Assembly (NCBI RefSeq): GCF_023856365.1
Contig: NC_064551.1
Location: 19,592,349-19,656,348 of the forward strand
Origin: Brienomyrus brachyistius
Taxonomy: Eukaryota; Chordata; Actinopteri; Osteoglossiformes; Mormyridae
Direction: 5' to 3'
DNA length: 64,000 nucleotides
Part shown: positions 19,568-32,495 of the stretch, in pieces
Layout of the letters: every line of letters begins with the position of its first letter
Position numbering within the stretch: position 1 is the stretch's first letter
The notes under the pieces: model-generated
What the model saw: only the letters and a program-made list of their open reading frames with translations
The model's database searches: none
What the model was told of the DNA's origin: nothing
Program-made: the position numbers and the translations under genes

Positions 19568-22115
19568 CGTCCGTCGAGGATCACAGACTTGATGGTGGGG
19601 GCCGGCGGTTCTGCCCCCGTGCATCCTCTTCAGATGCGGCAGCTGCAGCACCGAGTGGAGTCTGGTTTCCAAGTGAACAAACACACTCCTACGAGCGGGA
19701 GCGGTGGACTGTCCAGATCACCCATCGTTTACATCAGGTCACATTTCATATACTTTACTTACAAGCTTATTTAATATTTTGTCTGCCAATGGATCAGTCC
19801 GATGTCTTCAGATGGCACTAATATTGTTCTCCTTTTTTAAGAACTTTTTATAATTTGCAGTGTTTTTCTTCTGAGCATTTGCATTATTTGAATAGGTGTT
19901 TGGCATTGCAAAAAATGTTTACTTAGGTCTCTGGGTATCTTTAACCATTTAGATGAGAAAAATATACTTATATAATGTCGTGAAAACAGAGGAAGATGTA
20001 TGGCTGTGCAACAGGTATCAAAGCACTGAACAAAGCGTGTTTGGCTCTGCCCCAACAGTGTGACCTTGACCTCTGACCTTTGACCATATGTTGTGAATGT
20101 CAGTGTCTTCCTGGCTAGATGGATGTGTGTGCCAACACCTCGAGAAAGCCACTTGAATTCACTGTGTACCACGTCACATCAGCTCATCAGCCTATGAACA
20201 GGTCCTACATTTCTCATACTGTAGATGTACCATGTTTCTACATTTTTACACAGTTCGTCATGTAGAACAGACATTTGCCTCACGGTCTCGATTAGATTAC
20301 AGCCCTTCATTTTGCCAAGATCATGAAAGGTTACGTTCTGAAGAGACCCCAGTAGTGTGTAATGCCTCATTTAATAAATGGCAAGTCAGTGTTTCAGCCA
20401 CTCAATTGGGATTCACTTATGTAAGCAGTTGTATGTCTGCATGCAAACCCTGAGTGAGAAAAAAAAATCTCAAAATATTATTTCACTCTAATATATTATT
20501 TATTAGTCTATGGACCATCTTCCAGTTCGGTTGTGGCATGTGCTATTTGTTTTTTTTTTTTTTTTTTTTTTTTACTTTTTTGTTTAATTTATTTGCAAGC
20601 TGTAATATCTCTGTCTTTCGAAAGAAACTGATGTTACAGGAGTGTTGAGCGGTTAATGATCTGATCATTCTAAATGGCGATAATATACAGCACATCAGTG
20701 ATGGCAAGATGTTTGGATATCATGGAAATATGCAGCCTTGCCAAAATGTGTATAGTGCAGAAATATAATGAAATTGTATAATGAATTTTTGTGAAACCAT
20801 GTGAAACTGGAGTGTGACATGGCTGTTGACCTCTTTCTGTGGGCTGTAAACTGAAGAGGATTATGGGTAGGGACTGAGATTTGGATAAACATATGTCAGT
20901 TTGATCATCAGATATCTGTATATTCTGAAGTGATAGGAAAACCCAGAATTTTCCGTTTTGTCGTTTGGCAGTTGGGTGAGAATATGGAGTTTCTTCATTT
21001 GCAGCAGATTTAGTCTATATCTTATAGGATGTGCAAAATGCAGGTACATGAAACACTGTAGTCAATTCCTCATCTCAAATTCAGGAAATGAAAAAAATCT
21101 GACTATAGCATATATGTGTGTATGTGATTTATTATTTTCAGACCTGTATAAGCAATGTTGTGCAGGTCAGTCGCCCACAGTCATCCGAAAACACTAAGGA
21201 GCAACACGCAAGTCTTCAGGTCCAAAGCATAACCTACAGAGTTTACCATTTCATATTTTAGTGCAATAACTTTTATTCTTCCCTCTTTTATTTGTTCCAG
21301 AGACACTTGTGTATATGAATTTTGCTGTTTTGGTGCTGAATTGGATGTGATAGACTGGGTGTGTATCGATGGCACCAAGGCCTGTCTTTGACTTTCTTGT
21401 GAAACCTCCAATCCTGTCTTGCACCTTTTGTGATCTCTCCGGAAAAGTTATCGCGTGTCATCGAGCTGTTCTCTTGCACCCCTTCTGTTGGCCATTAGCG
21501 GGACCCTGCATTGCAAGGACACATTTCGGAGGCTCGGTAAGAGCCAAGGCGGGCTTGGGGGTCGTCCAGCTCCATGGCATCGTCACGGTAACGTGGGCAT
21601 CAAGGGCAAAATGGCCATTTAAGAATTTTTCTGGGATATCATTGGCCAGTAGAGGTGATCTTTCATGCAATGACTACATACGTTTGAACCTGTAGTTATC
21701 CTGTGGGGTGGCACTGCCTTGCAGACTGACACCTTGTATTAAAATTGACAAATGCATTTTAGGAGCTGATATGTTGGTAACAACATATAGTGCATCTCAC
21801 ATTTTCTGTGGGTTTCTGTTACAAACTTCTTCCATTAAGTGTAAGTATCGGCCCACCTCTGAAATCCTCCTGTCCAAGTGAAGATCATTTTATCTATATA
21901 GCGGCCAGCGTAGATTTGGATCCAAGCATCCCATGTCTACGTGAAGGATCCGTGGTTTTTGTCCTCGTTCACCATTCATAAGAAAACCGTGGTGTTCAAT
22001 GTGAGCGTGTGCCCAGCGCGTAGTGCACGGAGGACAGCAAAAATGATGTTTTCTACGTGCGGCTGTACTAACCGTGTTGCACGGAGACTGTGTCAATAAA
22101 CTTTATGGATGAAAA
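19568..22115 (+). other. rps6kc1: Probable rps6kc1 3' UTR with two candidate poly(A) signals
   Basis: This stretch follows the stop codon and holds no supportable ORF. I saw no AATAAA before 20373-20378. A second signal, CAATAAA with the hexamer at 22095-22100, lies in an otherwise non-repetitive context and is followed by a short A run at about 22112. Either could end the transcript. A T tract of about 23 bases lies at 20550-20573. Which site is used cannot be decided from sequence. Confidence 0.45.
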
Positions 22116-23439
22116 AAAAACAGTGACTTGGTCATTTTGATTTGGGCAGTGTGTGGTACCCCCCCCCCCCCCCAAATCCTGATTCGGGACTCCACACGTT
22201 CCTCCTCTGACGTGTAAATGGGGAGGATTGTAAAAAGAGCACTTCATTAGTAGATAGTAGTTGCAGAAAACATTTTTGGACAAATTCAAAATTAAAAGAA
22301 TGAACTAATTTGATTTATAAACGGTTTAGCTGCGGTGTTTACCACCACTCACACTATGCATTTGCATGGGGCCCCAAGTGGCTCCCTACTGACCAAAAAC
22401 ACGACACAGGTCCCTAATTTAGGAGATGCTGAAGTAACATATTCTGATGACCAGCTAGCTATGATTTTCTGACTGTACCGTCTATGTTAAGGTTTTGAAA
22501 TATCTGTGGGGGGGTAATGGAGCCCCAGAAACAAGAGTTGTTGCGGAGGGAAACCTTACCCAAAAAGGGCCGGTGTGTTTGTGGGTTTTCTCTGCAACTC
22601 CCCAATTAGATCACTAAGTAGAGGACTGATTGGCTGAAGAGTCCTCACACCTGGGTTTGAACAGCTGACCTAGAGGTCACCCCCAAAGGCAGCATACACA
22701 CCGGCCCGTGCTATGGGGTGTTTAGGGGTGTGGCTGAGGGTGGGGATAGGGAGAAATGGGACAGGGAAGTTTAGTATCATCACTCTAAATGCTCAGTGGT
22801 TGTCAGAATTGGGTGCTATGGTCTCGGGGGGGGGGGGGGGGGGGCTACTCCTGTGACAACAGCCTGTCAGTGACATAAGCTGCTGATGATGTCCCGCATC
22901 TGAACGTCTGAACCTCCATTGGCCCCCGCCTGGCATCACTGGGCCACTGTTGCTGGTGAAGAGCCTGGGGGGGGTGATAACAGGAGACATTTAAATGCCC
23001 CCCCCCCCTCCTGGTCTCTTGTCTTTTTTGCTCCTCCATCTGCACCTTTAATTGCATTCATTAGTCCATAATGACACATGGCATCCAGACCATCCCTCTC
23101 TACCTGTAAGCGGCATGTGAAGACGGCACTGCGACGCTCCAGGGGGGGCGAAGGGGGGGGGGAACGTCCATCTGAAGGTCCTTTACAGCACGGAGCCTCC
23201 CTGTCCCTCCTCCCTCGGTCCTCCGCACCTCCACACCCGCTGGCTGGGTGGTGGAGGTTGTTGTTTTCAGAACTGAAGAAAGTTATTAGTTTAAATGATC
23301 ATAATAAGTATTATTACTTATTATATAGCCAACAAATATTGTCTAACAACACAGTATGAAGGAGTTTTTGTATGAAAATGTAGAAAAGGGTATAAATATT
23401 TTAAATCCATTTCACCATGATAATGGGACCAGGTTTGTG
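22116..23439. other. Intergenic sequence with homopolymer runs
   Basis: No gene seen. It contains a C tract at about 22159-22175, G tracts at about 22827-22844 and 23150-23161, and a degenerate copy of the interspersed repeat also present near 6.85 and 53.6 kb (22377-22530). Confidence 0.5.
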
Positions 23440-24130
23440 TGTTTAATCATCCTATTCCCTTGTTCGTTATTAATAGCCTCTGTGCTTAAACCACACCACC
23501 TGACGAACGGTTAAATTAAGCAGGCGGTTAAGAGAATTAACGTGTGATAATCGTCGCTCCTGGCAAGATGCATCCGTGCAGAAATGCTCCGCCGTGCTTA
23601 GATCACCCCCATGGTGGCCACGGGAATCGAGTCGGAGCCCAGCTAGGGCTGAAGTCTCCAAGCTAACGCTTACTCCTTCACGTGTGCGGCACTGATTAAT
23701 TGCTTATTAAAACTTCATTAATCACCAATTAGGACATAAGTTATCCCACTTGTTAAGTGTAAATGGATGATTGTTCATTAAGGGTCCCGTGTAAGAGAAT
23801 AAGTAAGGCAAATTGTCCGGCGTCCTTTCATGACTTGCTGGTTGGCCATTTATCTTGTGTTACTTGCAGGTAGACCACAGTCGTTTTGAGGAACTTGGGG
23901 CTTTTTGCCATTAATCACCAGTTGTGGCTCCAGTTGAGTTAATTTTTACTTACCGGTGCATAATCAGGTCATTAGCAAATGCCAATTTGATTCTTTGGCT
24001 CCCAGTCTTTAATGTATTTAATATATCTCTGATTAAGAGGGACTAATTAGTCACTTAAGTACGGACAATGTTTTTCCTAAGTGTTTTCAGTTTCACGCTG
24101 TTCCACTGAAGTGTTATAAAGTGTGAACTC
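23440..24130. promoter_or_regulatory. Candidate conserved noncoding element, homeodomain-motif rich
   Basis: Unique sequence just outside rps6kc1 with many AATTA/TTAAT cores: 'cggttaaattaagcaggcgg', 'agagaattaacgtgtgataa', 'cactgattaattgcttatta', 'cttcattaatcaccaattag'. No repeat similarity was noticed. By vertebrate synteny it would lie between rps6kc1 and prox1. Function is inference. Confidence 0.3.
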
Positions 24131-24494
24131 TAAGTAATCAGTCTTTCAGACAGAAGGGTTGCTTAAATTATTTGCGATCCACCGTGAAAAGCCTGATGAA
24201 TTCCAGGAGTGGGCGGTCCAGGGGACCATCAAAGGGGTAGCGTACCTCTAGAGGCACTGCCAGGATACAGGTTACTGGCTGAACTGCTTTCTGGAACACG
24301 GATCTGATCTGTGCCCTTATTTCTTGCCTCCTTTATGGACCTGGTCACTCTGTTCTGGGTTATTCCCTCTCAAGCATAAGCCTGCAGGCGGACTGGGTGA
24401 CCTCTGCGTGGATTTGCAGCTGCTTAATGCTCTTCCCAAGGGGCAGCCCCATAGCTTAAGCATGGAAAGGCTCTGGTCTCCATTGTGGTTATGT

Positions 24495-24698
24495 GGCTGG
24501 AGTGTGGCTCAGTGGATTAAGATGCTGTGCCTGTTATCCGATAGGTTGCCAGTTCAAATCCCAGAGCCTGTCAGATGATATCAGTGTTGAGCCCTTGAGA
24601 AAGACCTTTAATCCTTAATTGGCCCAGTGATTAGCTGATCCTGATTTTTCAATTGTATGTTGGTTTAGATAAAATGGTCTGCTAAATAATTGTAATAA
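24495..24698 (+). repeat. tRNA-derived SINE (family A), near full length
   Basis: The A box is 'gtgtggctcagtggattaag' and the B box 'ggttgccagttcaaatccc'. The body is 'agtgttgagcccttgagaaa' then 'taattggcccagtgattagc'. The tail 'gttggtttagataaaatggt' then 'ctgctaaataattgtaa' is complete. This is the best-preserved family A copy in the window. Confidence 0.8.
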
Positions 24699-24699
24699 T

Positions 24700-25790
24700 G
24701 GCAAAACGATAAATCCTGTTCAGCCCTTATATTTGGATCCCTGTTCTCACTCTATAACTTATTCAGACGTAATGGAACTGCTTCAAAGAGAGAGAGAGAG
24801 GGGTAGCAGAAGGCAGGTGGGCCTGCCCTCTGTCCTCCTGGGATGAAGGAGAGATGCTTCCTGATGGGCGTCATGCCAGCACAGGTGCTGCTATTACCCA
24901 GAATCCACTGCTGTCAGTCAACATGCTCCACAGCAGAAAGCATCAAATCCTGGGTGTTCAGACCTCAGCCTGCTCCCGTCTGGTATGCCATCTCCTCAAA
25001 GACAGTTATGCTTCCTAAAACGGGCATCCTAAAAATAAAAAAGTTTTGCCATTTTGTTATGAATTTGCATAAATAATGTTTACATTTGAGGTTTGTTTTA
25101 AAAGTACTGCCCCACTTGATGCTCCATAAATGATGCTCGTACCTCGCGGTTGTCATGACAGCTGTTTCCCTTCGTCTCTACATCACCTCCTCTTCTGACC
25201 GCCCTAACACCCTGAGATGGAGGTTACCTGTTATCTCGTTGTGGGTGGGTTTGATTCTTTGAGGGATGCCAGCGCTGAGGACGTCGGTCATACTATGCGC
25301 TGATCACATAATTAGAGAATCTTCCAGTGTTTGTTCCAGCAGATCTGGTTTGTTTCAGTCTCAGTACCCATGATGCCACAACAATAAAATCTGCAGAGAT
25401 GGTAAAGTGTGTAATGCCATTGGTACACACATGGGTCACATTCAGGGGCCCCTGTGAAGAACTGTGTGCCTGTGTGTGATCTCTCTCCAGTCAGACATCT
25501 CCTTCCCACATCAAACCCCGAGGAACCTGCTTTCCAGCAGCTACGTGCAGCGTGGAGACGGGCATCTCCCTGCAAGCCTGCGAGCCACTTGGGCCCAACA
25601 AAGACAAAACTCATGCAGCCCATATATGAAGGAGTTGTAATGGACCCCGTAATTACACAGTCGTCATGGCAATCGCGGTTATTTTGCTGAACGGACGGTT
25701 TACTACACGTGTCTAACCCCGCTAACATATACCCCTGCTCGACGCTTTGAGCGCGTATCTGACCGAAAACTTTGGGCCGTCCGGAATGTT
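24700..25790. other. Intergenic, nothing supportable
   Basis: Unique-looking sequence with a short (GA)n at 24790-24801. ORFs here are short and not protein-like. Confidence 0.5.
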
Positions 25791-26031
25791 TCCCGGAAGA
25801 GACAAATCCGCCTCATAAAGTCCGTGTTTGTCCTCCTCTCATCCTAATAAGCTGCTGGCCGCAGCCAAGATGTCAGCAGTGGGGGGGCGTGTTTCTGGCC
25901 GGCGCACGCCTCCGGGGCCCGAGCTTGACTTTGAGCTTCGCTTTCTGTTGCCGTAGCAGCACGGCTCCTCCTTCCGCAGCGTGGACGCCGCGTGCCTCGG
26001 GCACCTAATGCCTTTCAAGGGCCACCCCCCA

Positions 26032-26062
<31 letters not shown>

Positions 26063-26470
26063 ACCCCTGAAAAAAGGCAGGATTAATCTGTGTCCTCCGA
26101 GGCCCCCCATTTTTTGGCATGGCCGAGTCGTCGAGGCAGCTTGCCGGAGTAAGGTGACATTTCTCAGCATGCAAAGTAACGGCGGAAAATTCTTACGGGA
26201 GCTGGGAAGTTCCTCAAAGCCGCAGCACCTTTTGACTTTGCTTGGAGTGAAACAGATGCTAACAGCCTTAGTTATGGCCTGGGCGGCGGGTCGGCGTTCG
26301 CGTGGAGGCGGAGCCTCCCCAGTGATGGGCTTCTCTGGGGCCACGGGCGGCGGCGTGCGACGGTGTCCTTCCGAAACGAGACGAGCCTGACAGGGCCGGT
26401 TATTTTTAATAGCGCTTGACATTGAGCAGGTTAATGACTGATTTGATTGTTTGTGCCGCTTGCTCTGTGA
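25790..26470. promoter_or_regulatory. Candidate CpG-rich noncoding element
   Basis: CpG-containing, non-repetitive sequence interrupted by a (CCT)n tract at 26029-26055. It includes 'ctcatcctaataagctgctg', 'ttgactttgcttggagtgaa' and 'gttatttttaatagcgcttg'. ORFs on both strands reflect high GC only. Regulatory role is inference. Confidence 0.25.
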
Positions 26471-27029
26471 TACTAAGTGGACCGTTGGGACCCGTGCGGG
26501 TTTCTTATTTATTAATTTTTCTTTTTTTTTTCTCAGGGACGCGGGGGCTAAAGAGCCAGGGGAGTCGCGTGGGGGCGGAGCTCACGGGGAGCGGGGGAAG
26601 GGTGTCTCCGCCTCTCAGCAATGGAATGAGAATCAGAATCAAAATAGTCATATTATCCAGGCGTACACAGCTACATAAAAAGACAAAAAAAATCTATTTT
26701 TGTATCAGGGATAGCATGAAGATGGTTGTAAGTTAACGGGTGAATATGGAAATCCTAAATACAATGCTACTGTGACAAATACGCAGAGGTGGTAAGTTCA
26801 CGTACAGATCCAGAGCAGATATTGTTTCAACCAGCCAGTTGAGTATGAAGAGTTACAGTCACAAAGCATTCAACTACTCGGTTACAACAAAATCTTGGTC
26901 TGGATTTATACTTTCTGGAGCTGAACTTTCCACCTCTTGGACTTATGGTTAGTAATTAGTTGATTCCACCTCTTTCTATGCTGCTATATTGGTTACATAA
27001 ACATCGCACTCTGCATGTAAACCCCATAT

Positions 27030-27515
27030 CCAGCCCCCCAGGTCCTCACTGCCCTGTGGTCTGCACTGTAAACCCCATACAGTATCCAGGTCCTCACTGT
27101 CCTGTGGTCTACACTGTAAACCCCGTGTCCAGGTCCTCAGTGTCCTGTGGTCTACACTGTAAACCCCATGTCTAGCCCCCCAGGTCTTCACTGTCCACTG
27201 GTCTACACTGTAAACCCCGTGTCTAGCCCCCCAGGTCTTCACTGTCCTCTGGTCTACACTGTAAACCCCGTGTCCAGGTCCTCAGTGTCCTGTGGTCTAC
27301 ACTGTAAACCCCGTGTCTAGCCCCCCAGGTCTTCACTGTCCACTGGTCTACACTGTAAACCCCGTGTCTAGCCCCCCAGGTCTTCACTGTCCTCTGGTCT
27401 ACACTGTGAACCCCGTGTCCAGCCCCCCAGATCTTCACTGTCCTCTGGTCTACACTGTAAACCCCGTGTCTAGCCTCCCAGATCTTCACTGTCCTCTGGT
27501 TTACACTGTAAACCT
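27030..27515. repeat. 43/51-bp tandem repeat
   Basis: The unit is cactgtaaaccccgtgtcta with gccccccaggtcttcactgt and ccactggtcta (51 bases). A short form lacks the gcccccc-type segment (43 bases). There are about ten copies in mixed order. It creates spurious ORFs on both strands with repeated GLHCPLVYTVNPVS. Confidence 0.9.
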
Positions 27516-27572
27516 TTGAATCCCTCCCCCTGACACTCACTGTCTGTATTTACAAGGCCTGATACTGGACTC

Positions 27573-27710
27573 GCGTGAGTGTGCCCTGCAATGGGCTGGC
27601 CCCCCATCCTGGGTTGTTCCCTGCCTCATGCCCATTGCTTCCAGGATAGGCTCCGGACCCCCCGCAACCCAGTAGGATAAGCGGTTTGATAAACGGATGG
27701 ATGGATACTG
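27573..27710 (+). repeat. Family B repeat, 3' half with ATGGATGG tail
   Basis: 'gagtgtgccctgcaatgggc', 'tgggttgttccctgcctcat', 'ttccaggataggctccggac' and 'aacccagtaggataagcggt' are followed by atggatggata. This is the classic fish dispersed-repeat 3' end and its best copy here. Confidence 0.75.
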
Positions 27711-29430
27711 GACTCACAGTGAGGGATGGCTTTGCAATGTGTTCCTGCTGAGTTTGTCACTTTTGGACTTAGGATTGAGTCTTAGCAGCCTTATGAAGCA
27801 CAGATGCAAGGAAAACCTGTGTGAGGGCCCTGTGCTGAGTTGGTACCTTTACCCATAATACTGTGCATGGACATGTGACAGACCCATCCTGCTGCAACCG
27901 GTCCTGCTTCTGGACATCTCCACTCCTTCGCTGGTAGATGCTTCCAGAAACTATGGTGGATAAACCGGATCTGTTTGATTGCAATCCTATTTGGGGGCTG
28001 TCCAGTCTGGGAGGGGAGGGGGGGGGATCTTGAACAATATGTGTGTGTATATTTGTATTCATGGTGTGTGCCCAGCCAAGCAAGCCCATTTCCTGTGCTT
28101 GTTATACATCCCAGGCTGCACCAAGTGCTTTATGTAGAAAACAGAGAAGCCAGCAGCTGTTGGGGATCAGTTATCCAAACCCAGCATGGGGAATCCTTTG
28201 GGTCGTCCAAGAAGGACTTATCGTTTTGGAGAAGGGAGAGCTGTCCCACTGTCAGGAAAAATAGGGTGTGTGTGTATGTATACGTGTACCAGCGTAACAC
28301 ATAGTGTTTATAAATATCAGATTATGTTTCACACAGGAATTATATAATTTACAGTTTACACTTTAAATTACAGTTTACTATAATTTGCAGTTTGTGACAC
28401 AGAAACATTGAATGCCATAATTTAGAATTTTTCTCTCAGCCAAGATGTCCTGCAGAAACATAAAACTTGGTGTTTGTTTCCATAAAAGTGCACTTAGCAG
28501 TGTCGCAATACTGTGTAATTTTATTGTTAATTATAATTCTCTTGTAGTAAAGAAAATAAAGGAGTGTATAAAAAATGATGTATGATTTAGATTTAATATC
28601 CATGGCAAGAGACATTTACACTGTTCAGCATTATGAAGTACAAAGGATATGTGCGGAAAGATCTTTAGCTGCACGTTATGCCAACATACACTTAAGTATT
28701 ATACCAACTTATGTTGCTGAGTTATGTTTTGGTAATCGATGAAGACGAGAAGAATGACAGGCAACCAAAAATCAAACTTTTATGATGAAAAATGAAAAAT
28801 ACACTTTAAAACAAAGTATTTTCGTGAAAAATGCTAAAACATTTCTGAGGTTAGGGTTTCTATTTAGGCTGCAGAAATATTATGAAATTCTATTATGCAG
28901 TGTCAGTAGATAATTTGTTATTGAAATGCAGAAAATATTGAGGCTTTGCATTTAGATAAGGTAAAATGCAAACAACAGGTTACTTGCATGAAATAGGAAC
29001 AGAAATTCAACACTATATTTTGTATACCTAAACTGAAGCCAGTTACTATAAAGGGAATCATTCACGATGAACAATATGAACATTATGAGCTAGTCGACCA
29101 TGTTACATTACTACATCTGTTTTGTTTTCTGTCCTCTAAGGACGTATTAATAATTAACGACTCCTAATGTTAGATGAACATACTACAAGCACATACAAGC
29201 TGCACTCTGGCACGTGTGAGACGGTACCCACAGTGCTCCAAGTTAAAGACGGAAATCAACAAGCCACCGAGTCTAGAATCTAACCAACTTTACTGTCACT
29301 AGCAAACACAGCGGAAGCAAGCGGCGATTTTATTTATATGTCACAACTGCAGCCAGGAAACAAGCCAGGAAGTTTCTGAGACTCCCCCCGAACGGCCCCT
29401 TTTTCCCGGGACTTAGGGCAGCGTTTCCGT
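27711..29430. other. AT-rich intergenic sequence, no gene
   Basis: Local direct repeats of 'aatttacagtttacactt' type occur at 28346-28392. Otherwise it is A/T-rich unique sequence with no open frames of note. Confidence 0.5.
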
Positions 29431-29439
29431 CGGCCGTGC

Positions 29440-29990
29440 GCCGCTTTCGGAGAGCATCCCTGCCAGTCAGTAATGCACGTCATCTTTTCCCATTATTGGC
29501 TCCAATTTACTACTTATTGTCCTAGTTATTAGGACCTGGTAAGTCGCTAATGGAGGCACATCCTCCCCATCGCACTCCATCACCAGGTGCCTGTCCTCTG
29601 AGGGGGAAAAAGACATCAAATTGCCTTAAAACACACAGATTAGTGGCCGGGTGAAGCACCTTTCTGCTAGTTACTCTGTTGCTGAACGTTCCTTGCATGG
29701 GTGACCCCAATTTGCCTGAGTGAGTGCCCTTTCTCAACACTACCTTGTGTTTTTAGGAATACATGTTTTTTTTTTCCGTCCCCGGCTCCCCCCCCCATCT
29801 CTGCAGCGTGGTCGGACCATTCAACTATCTGGAGAATGTGTTGACGGCATGATAATGTTCAATTTTGACACACTTCACATCCATTAAAGCCAATTACCGC
29901 GGCCCGAGTTTGCATTAGCGCTAATATGGCGTTCTTGTGCGCCCGTGCAAATGACAGCGATACGGGGCCGTTACGAATCCCGGACGAGGT
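29440..29990. promoter_or_regulatory. Candidate conserved noncoding element with paired TAAT palindrome
   Basis: Two unique blocks. About 29455-29560 has 'ccattattggctccaattta', 'gtaagtcgctaatggagg'. About 29830-29985 has 'gcatgataatgttcaatttt', 'aagccaattaccgcggccc'. The 12-bp perfect palindrome ATTAGCGCTAAT at 29914-29925 presents two inverted TAAT cores. Texture and position suit a developmental enhancer; untested. Confidence 0.3.
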
Positions 29991-30059
29991 GGTTTTTCGG
30001 ATCTCGGAGTAGGGAGCTCCATCCCCTCAGACGCCCCTCAGATGTGTTTCCCAGGAATG

Positions 30060-30680
30060 GACTAGGTACAGTTACCCGCCACTGCTTGGCACGATCCTTG
30101 AGTCCAAAAAGAGCTAATCGCGATAGATATGTCTGTCAAGAGCTGCAAAGCAAGTCCCAAGGGCTTTGGTGCACCCAGCACACAATGCAGGTACCATGCA
30201 GGTGTTCGTTGCCTCCCGACCCCTTTTCCACCCGCTCTGACGTGTACAGGAACGGTTAAAATGAACCTGGTGTCTGGATGTCTGCAGCCTTTAACCTTTG
30301 GGGGCTTTGTTAAGTTTTTACATCTGATTGGCGAGGCGGCCAAAACCCTGAGCCTAAATTGGGAAAAGGAAGATGGGGGGACAGAGCGCTGTGGGGCAGG
30401 CACCGTCTGGCTTGTTCCCCACTGCGTTGCGGGGGGGGGTCAGCGTACACTTCCTTCTGCGGGGCACTTTGGCACAACCGGGAGGAGCCGTGCAGCTGGT
30501 CCCGGCGCTTCCTGGAATGCCGGCCACGCATGTGGTCGCTGACTCCGATTTCCTGCCTCCACTCAGACGAGCCCGAGCCCTCGGAAAGGCCTGCGGCCAC
30601 AGGGAAACCGCGAAATGGATCCCGAACACGCTGAGTACTCAGGGTCCTTTTATGGGGCCACGGTCCCACTGAGGCTGTGG
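30060..30680. other. GC-rich unique intergenic sequence
   Basis: Overlapping ORFs up to 143 codons occur on both strands and none resembles a protein family. The G tract gcgttgcggggggggg is at 30424-30439. No splice-bounded homology was found. Confidence 0.35.
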
Positions 30681-31025
30681 TTATCAACATACGCCTGTCT
30701 GTGTGACAAGACAGGCCATTACCATCCCGAAATCCTGACATTTTCCAGACCTATGAAATTGCCCTGCTGTCTAAAGTGCCATCTTTACCAGCTTCCTTAC
30801 ATCGCAAAATGTACCATTCCATCCATCCACGGTGCGAAATAATCTATTACTAAGGAAAGAATCTGCTTTGCACCTTATATGTGCTGATTATGTATCATGT
30901 TTTCTTTGGTATGTTTTCATATATATACAAAACTCTCTACAGATACTGTGTGTATATTTGCATATATTCATATATAATATCTATGAGGATTTTTTTGAGG
31001 TGGATAAATTGGCAGCTAAAACGAA

Positions 31026-31030
31026 TAATG

Positions 31031-31065
<35 letters not shown>
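31026..31065. repeat. (AAT)n microsatellite
   Basis: About 13 copies of ATA/AAT directly visible. Confidence 0.95.
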
Positions 31066-31066
<1 letters not shown>

Positions 31067-31714
31067 TTTAGGACCTTGAGACATATACTGACAAGGGATC
31101 AAGGAGATTGCAGTTGTCAGTGGTCTAACGTGTGTTTTAGCCTCCTGTGCAGCACAGCAAGGCCAGTACAGGGATTCACACGGTGCTAAAGCTAAGCTAA
31201 CAGTCTCTGGAGTAAATAGAGATTATGGTAAATTACACCTCATGTGAAAAATGAAGGACCACCAGGCGCATATATGTTAGAAAAAAAAATTCATGTGTTT
31301 CTCTCCGTTCTTCCAACAGACAGCAGACATGGGCACCTTCTCTCACTGCCGTCTGCAGACGCTTAACTGAATCCCAGTTATTTCCTTCTCTTCCCATAGG
31401 TGCCTAGATACAAAGCAGCACTAACAGCTGATATGGGCTAAGCAGGGAGTTATTAAATAAAATAACATAATAACGCTGCATAAACCAACACAGTTACAGT
31501 GAGATAAATAAAAATGATGGAATAAAATTCCATAAAGTACAGTAATAACCACGGAGGGGGTGGGTTGTCCCTTGACCACACCGATTACATGACACAGAAG
31601 ACAGTCGCCGTTGCCGGCCGCCGTTGCCGTTTAGGAGAGATGACGTCGCTCCGGTGGAGGTTTCGGCTGTGAGGGTGGTACAGAGGGAGAAGCTCACTTA
31701 CGAGGAACAATGGA

Positions 31715-31835
31715 ATCGCACCCTCCGCATTTATCACGTTTGTAATTAGCGCGGCACCGGAGCTCGCTGGGCTTGTTAGCGCCCCACCGGGCGCCGCGTA
31801 ATTAATTTCCGCTGGCGGTGTAAGTGGAGCTCCGA
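31715..31835. promoter_or_regulatory. Candidate compact conserved element
   Basis: 'acgtttgtaattagcgcggc' and 'gccgcgtaattaatttccgc' give two TAATTA sites (31743-31748 and 31799-31806), flanking a CpG-rich core with repeated 'gcgccccaccgggcgcc'. Alternation of homeodomain sites and GC core is unlike the surrounding sequence. Confidence 0.3.
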
Positions 31836-32113
31836 CTGGCCGTCACGTGGCGCGCGGGCCACTCTGCTGGGACGCCTCCCCCCTTTGCCAGAGTCTCCCA
31901 TTCGCCCCAATCTGTCCCCCCGGTGCTGCCAACTCCCTAGGCCTCAAGGAGGACCTCGCTTCAGGGACATGTGGCCGGGCGTTGAATGGGGTGGGGGGGG
32001 GGGGGGGAGTGACCCCCACCGGCCCCAGGGGGAAACTTGAAAAGAATCCACAGATTGGCGAGAAAAAGCTGTATTAGGAGTGGCGTGTAGATCATGCAGT
32101 CAGGCGACATCGT

Positions 32114-32243
32114 GAAGAAGAACAGGGCGGAGAAGGGAGGAGAGGTAAGAGACAAGAGAAAAGAAAGGAGAAAAAAGCAGAAAATAAAGGAGAGAAGAGG
32201 AGGAAAGGAATGAGAAAAGAAAAGAAAAGAAAACAGGAGATAA
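32114..32243. repeat. Polypurine tract (GA-rich)
   Basis: About 130 bases almost free of pyrimidines (gaagggaggagaggtaagag ... gaaaagaaaagaaaagaaaa). A (GGAT)n run lies nearby at 32451-32495. Confidence 0.8.
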
Positions 32244-32450
32244 GTAAGTCAGTGTGTCTTGGTTACAGTACAGTGCGTCATGTTTTCAGGATGAAACTAA
32301 AATCCTTCCTCATTACAGTAATTATGATAATTGCTGGATTTCTATGAGAAACTTAGAAAATAAGTCCTGTTGCGGAATGGAAGTTCCAGGTGTTTTTTTC
32401 GACATTCGCCACTATTGCATTAACTGACAGTAAAACTGAATCAAGCAGTC

Positions 32451-32495
32451 GATGGATGGATGGATGGATGGATGAATGGATGGATGGATGGATGG
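32451..32495. repeat. (GGAT)n microsatellite
   Basis: About 11 copies with one gaat interruption. It is like the tail of the family B repeats but no body is adjacent. Confidence 0.9.

Noticed and set aside
24495..24698. Possible tRNA genes at SINE heads (also 8958, 39548, 49127, 56546)
   Set aside because: A and B boxes are present but there is no complete cloverleaf; each is joined to a SINE body and tail.
30062..30741. Cluster of 90-143 codon ORFs on both strands
   Set aside because: Mutual shadows in GC-rich sequence; none protein-like.
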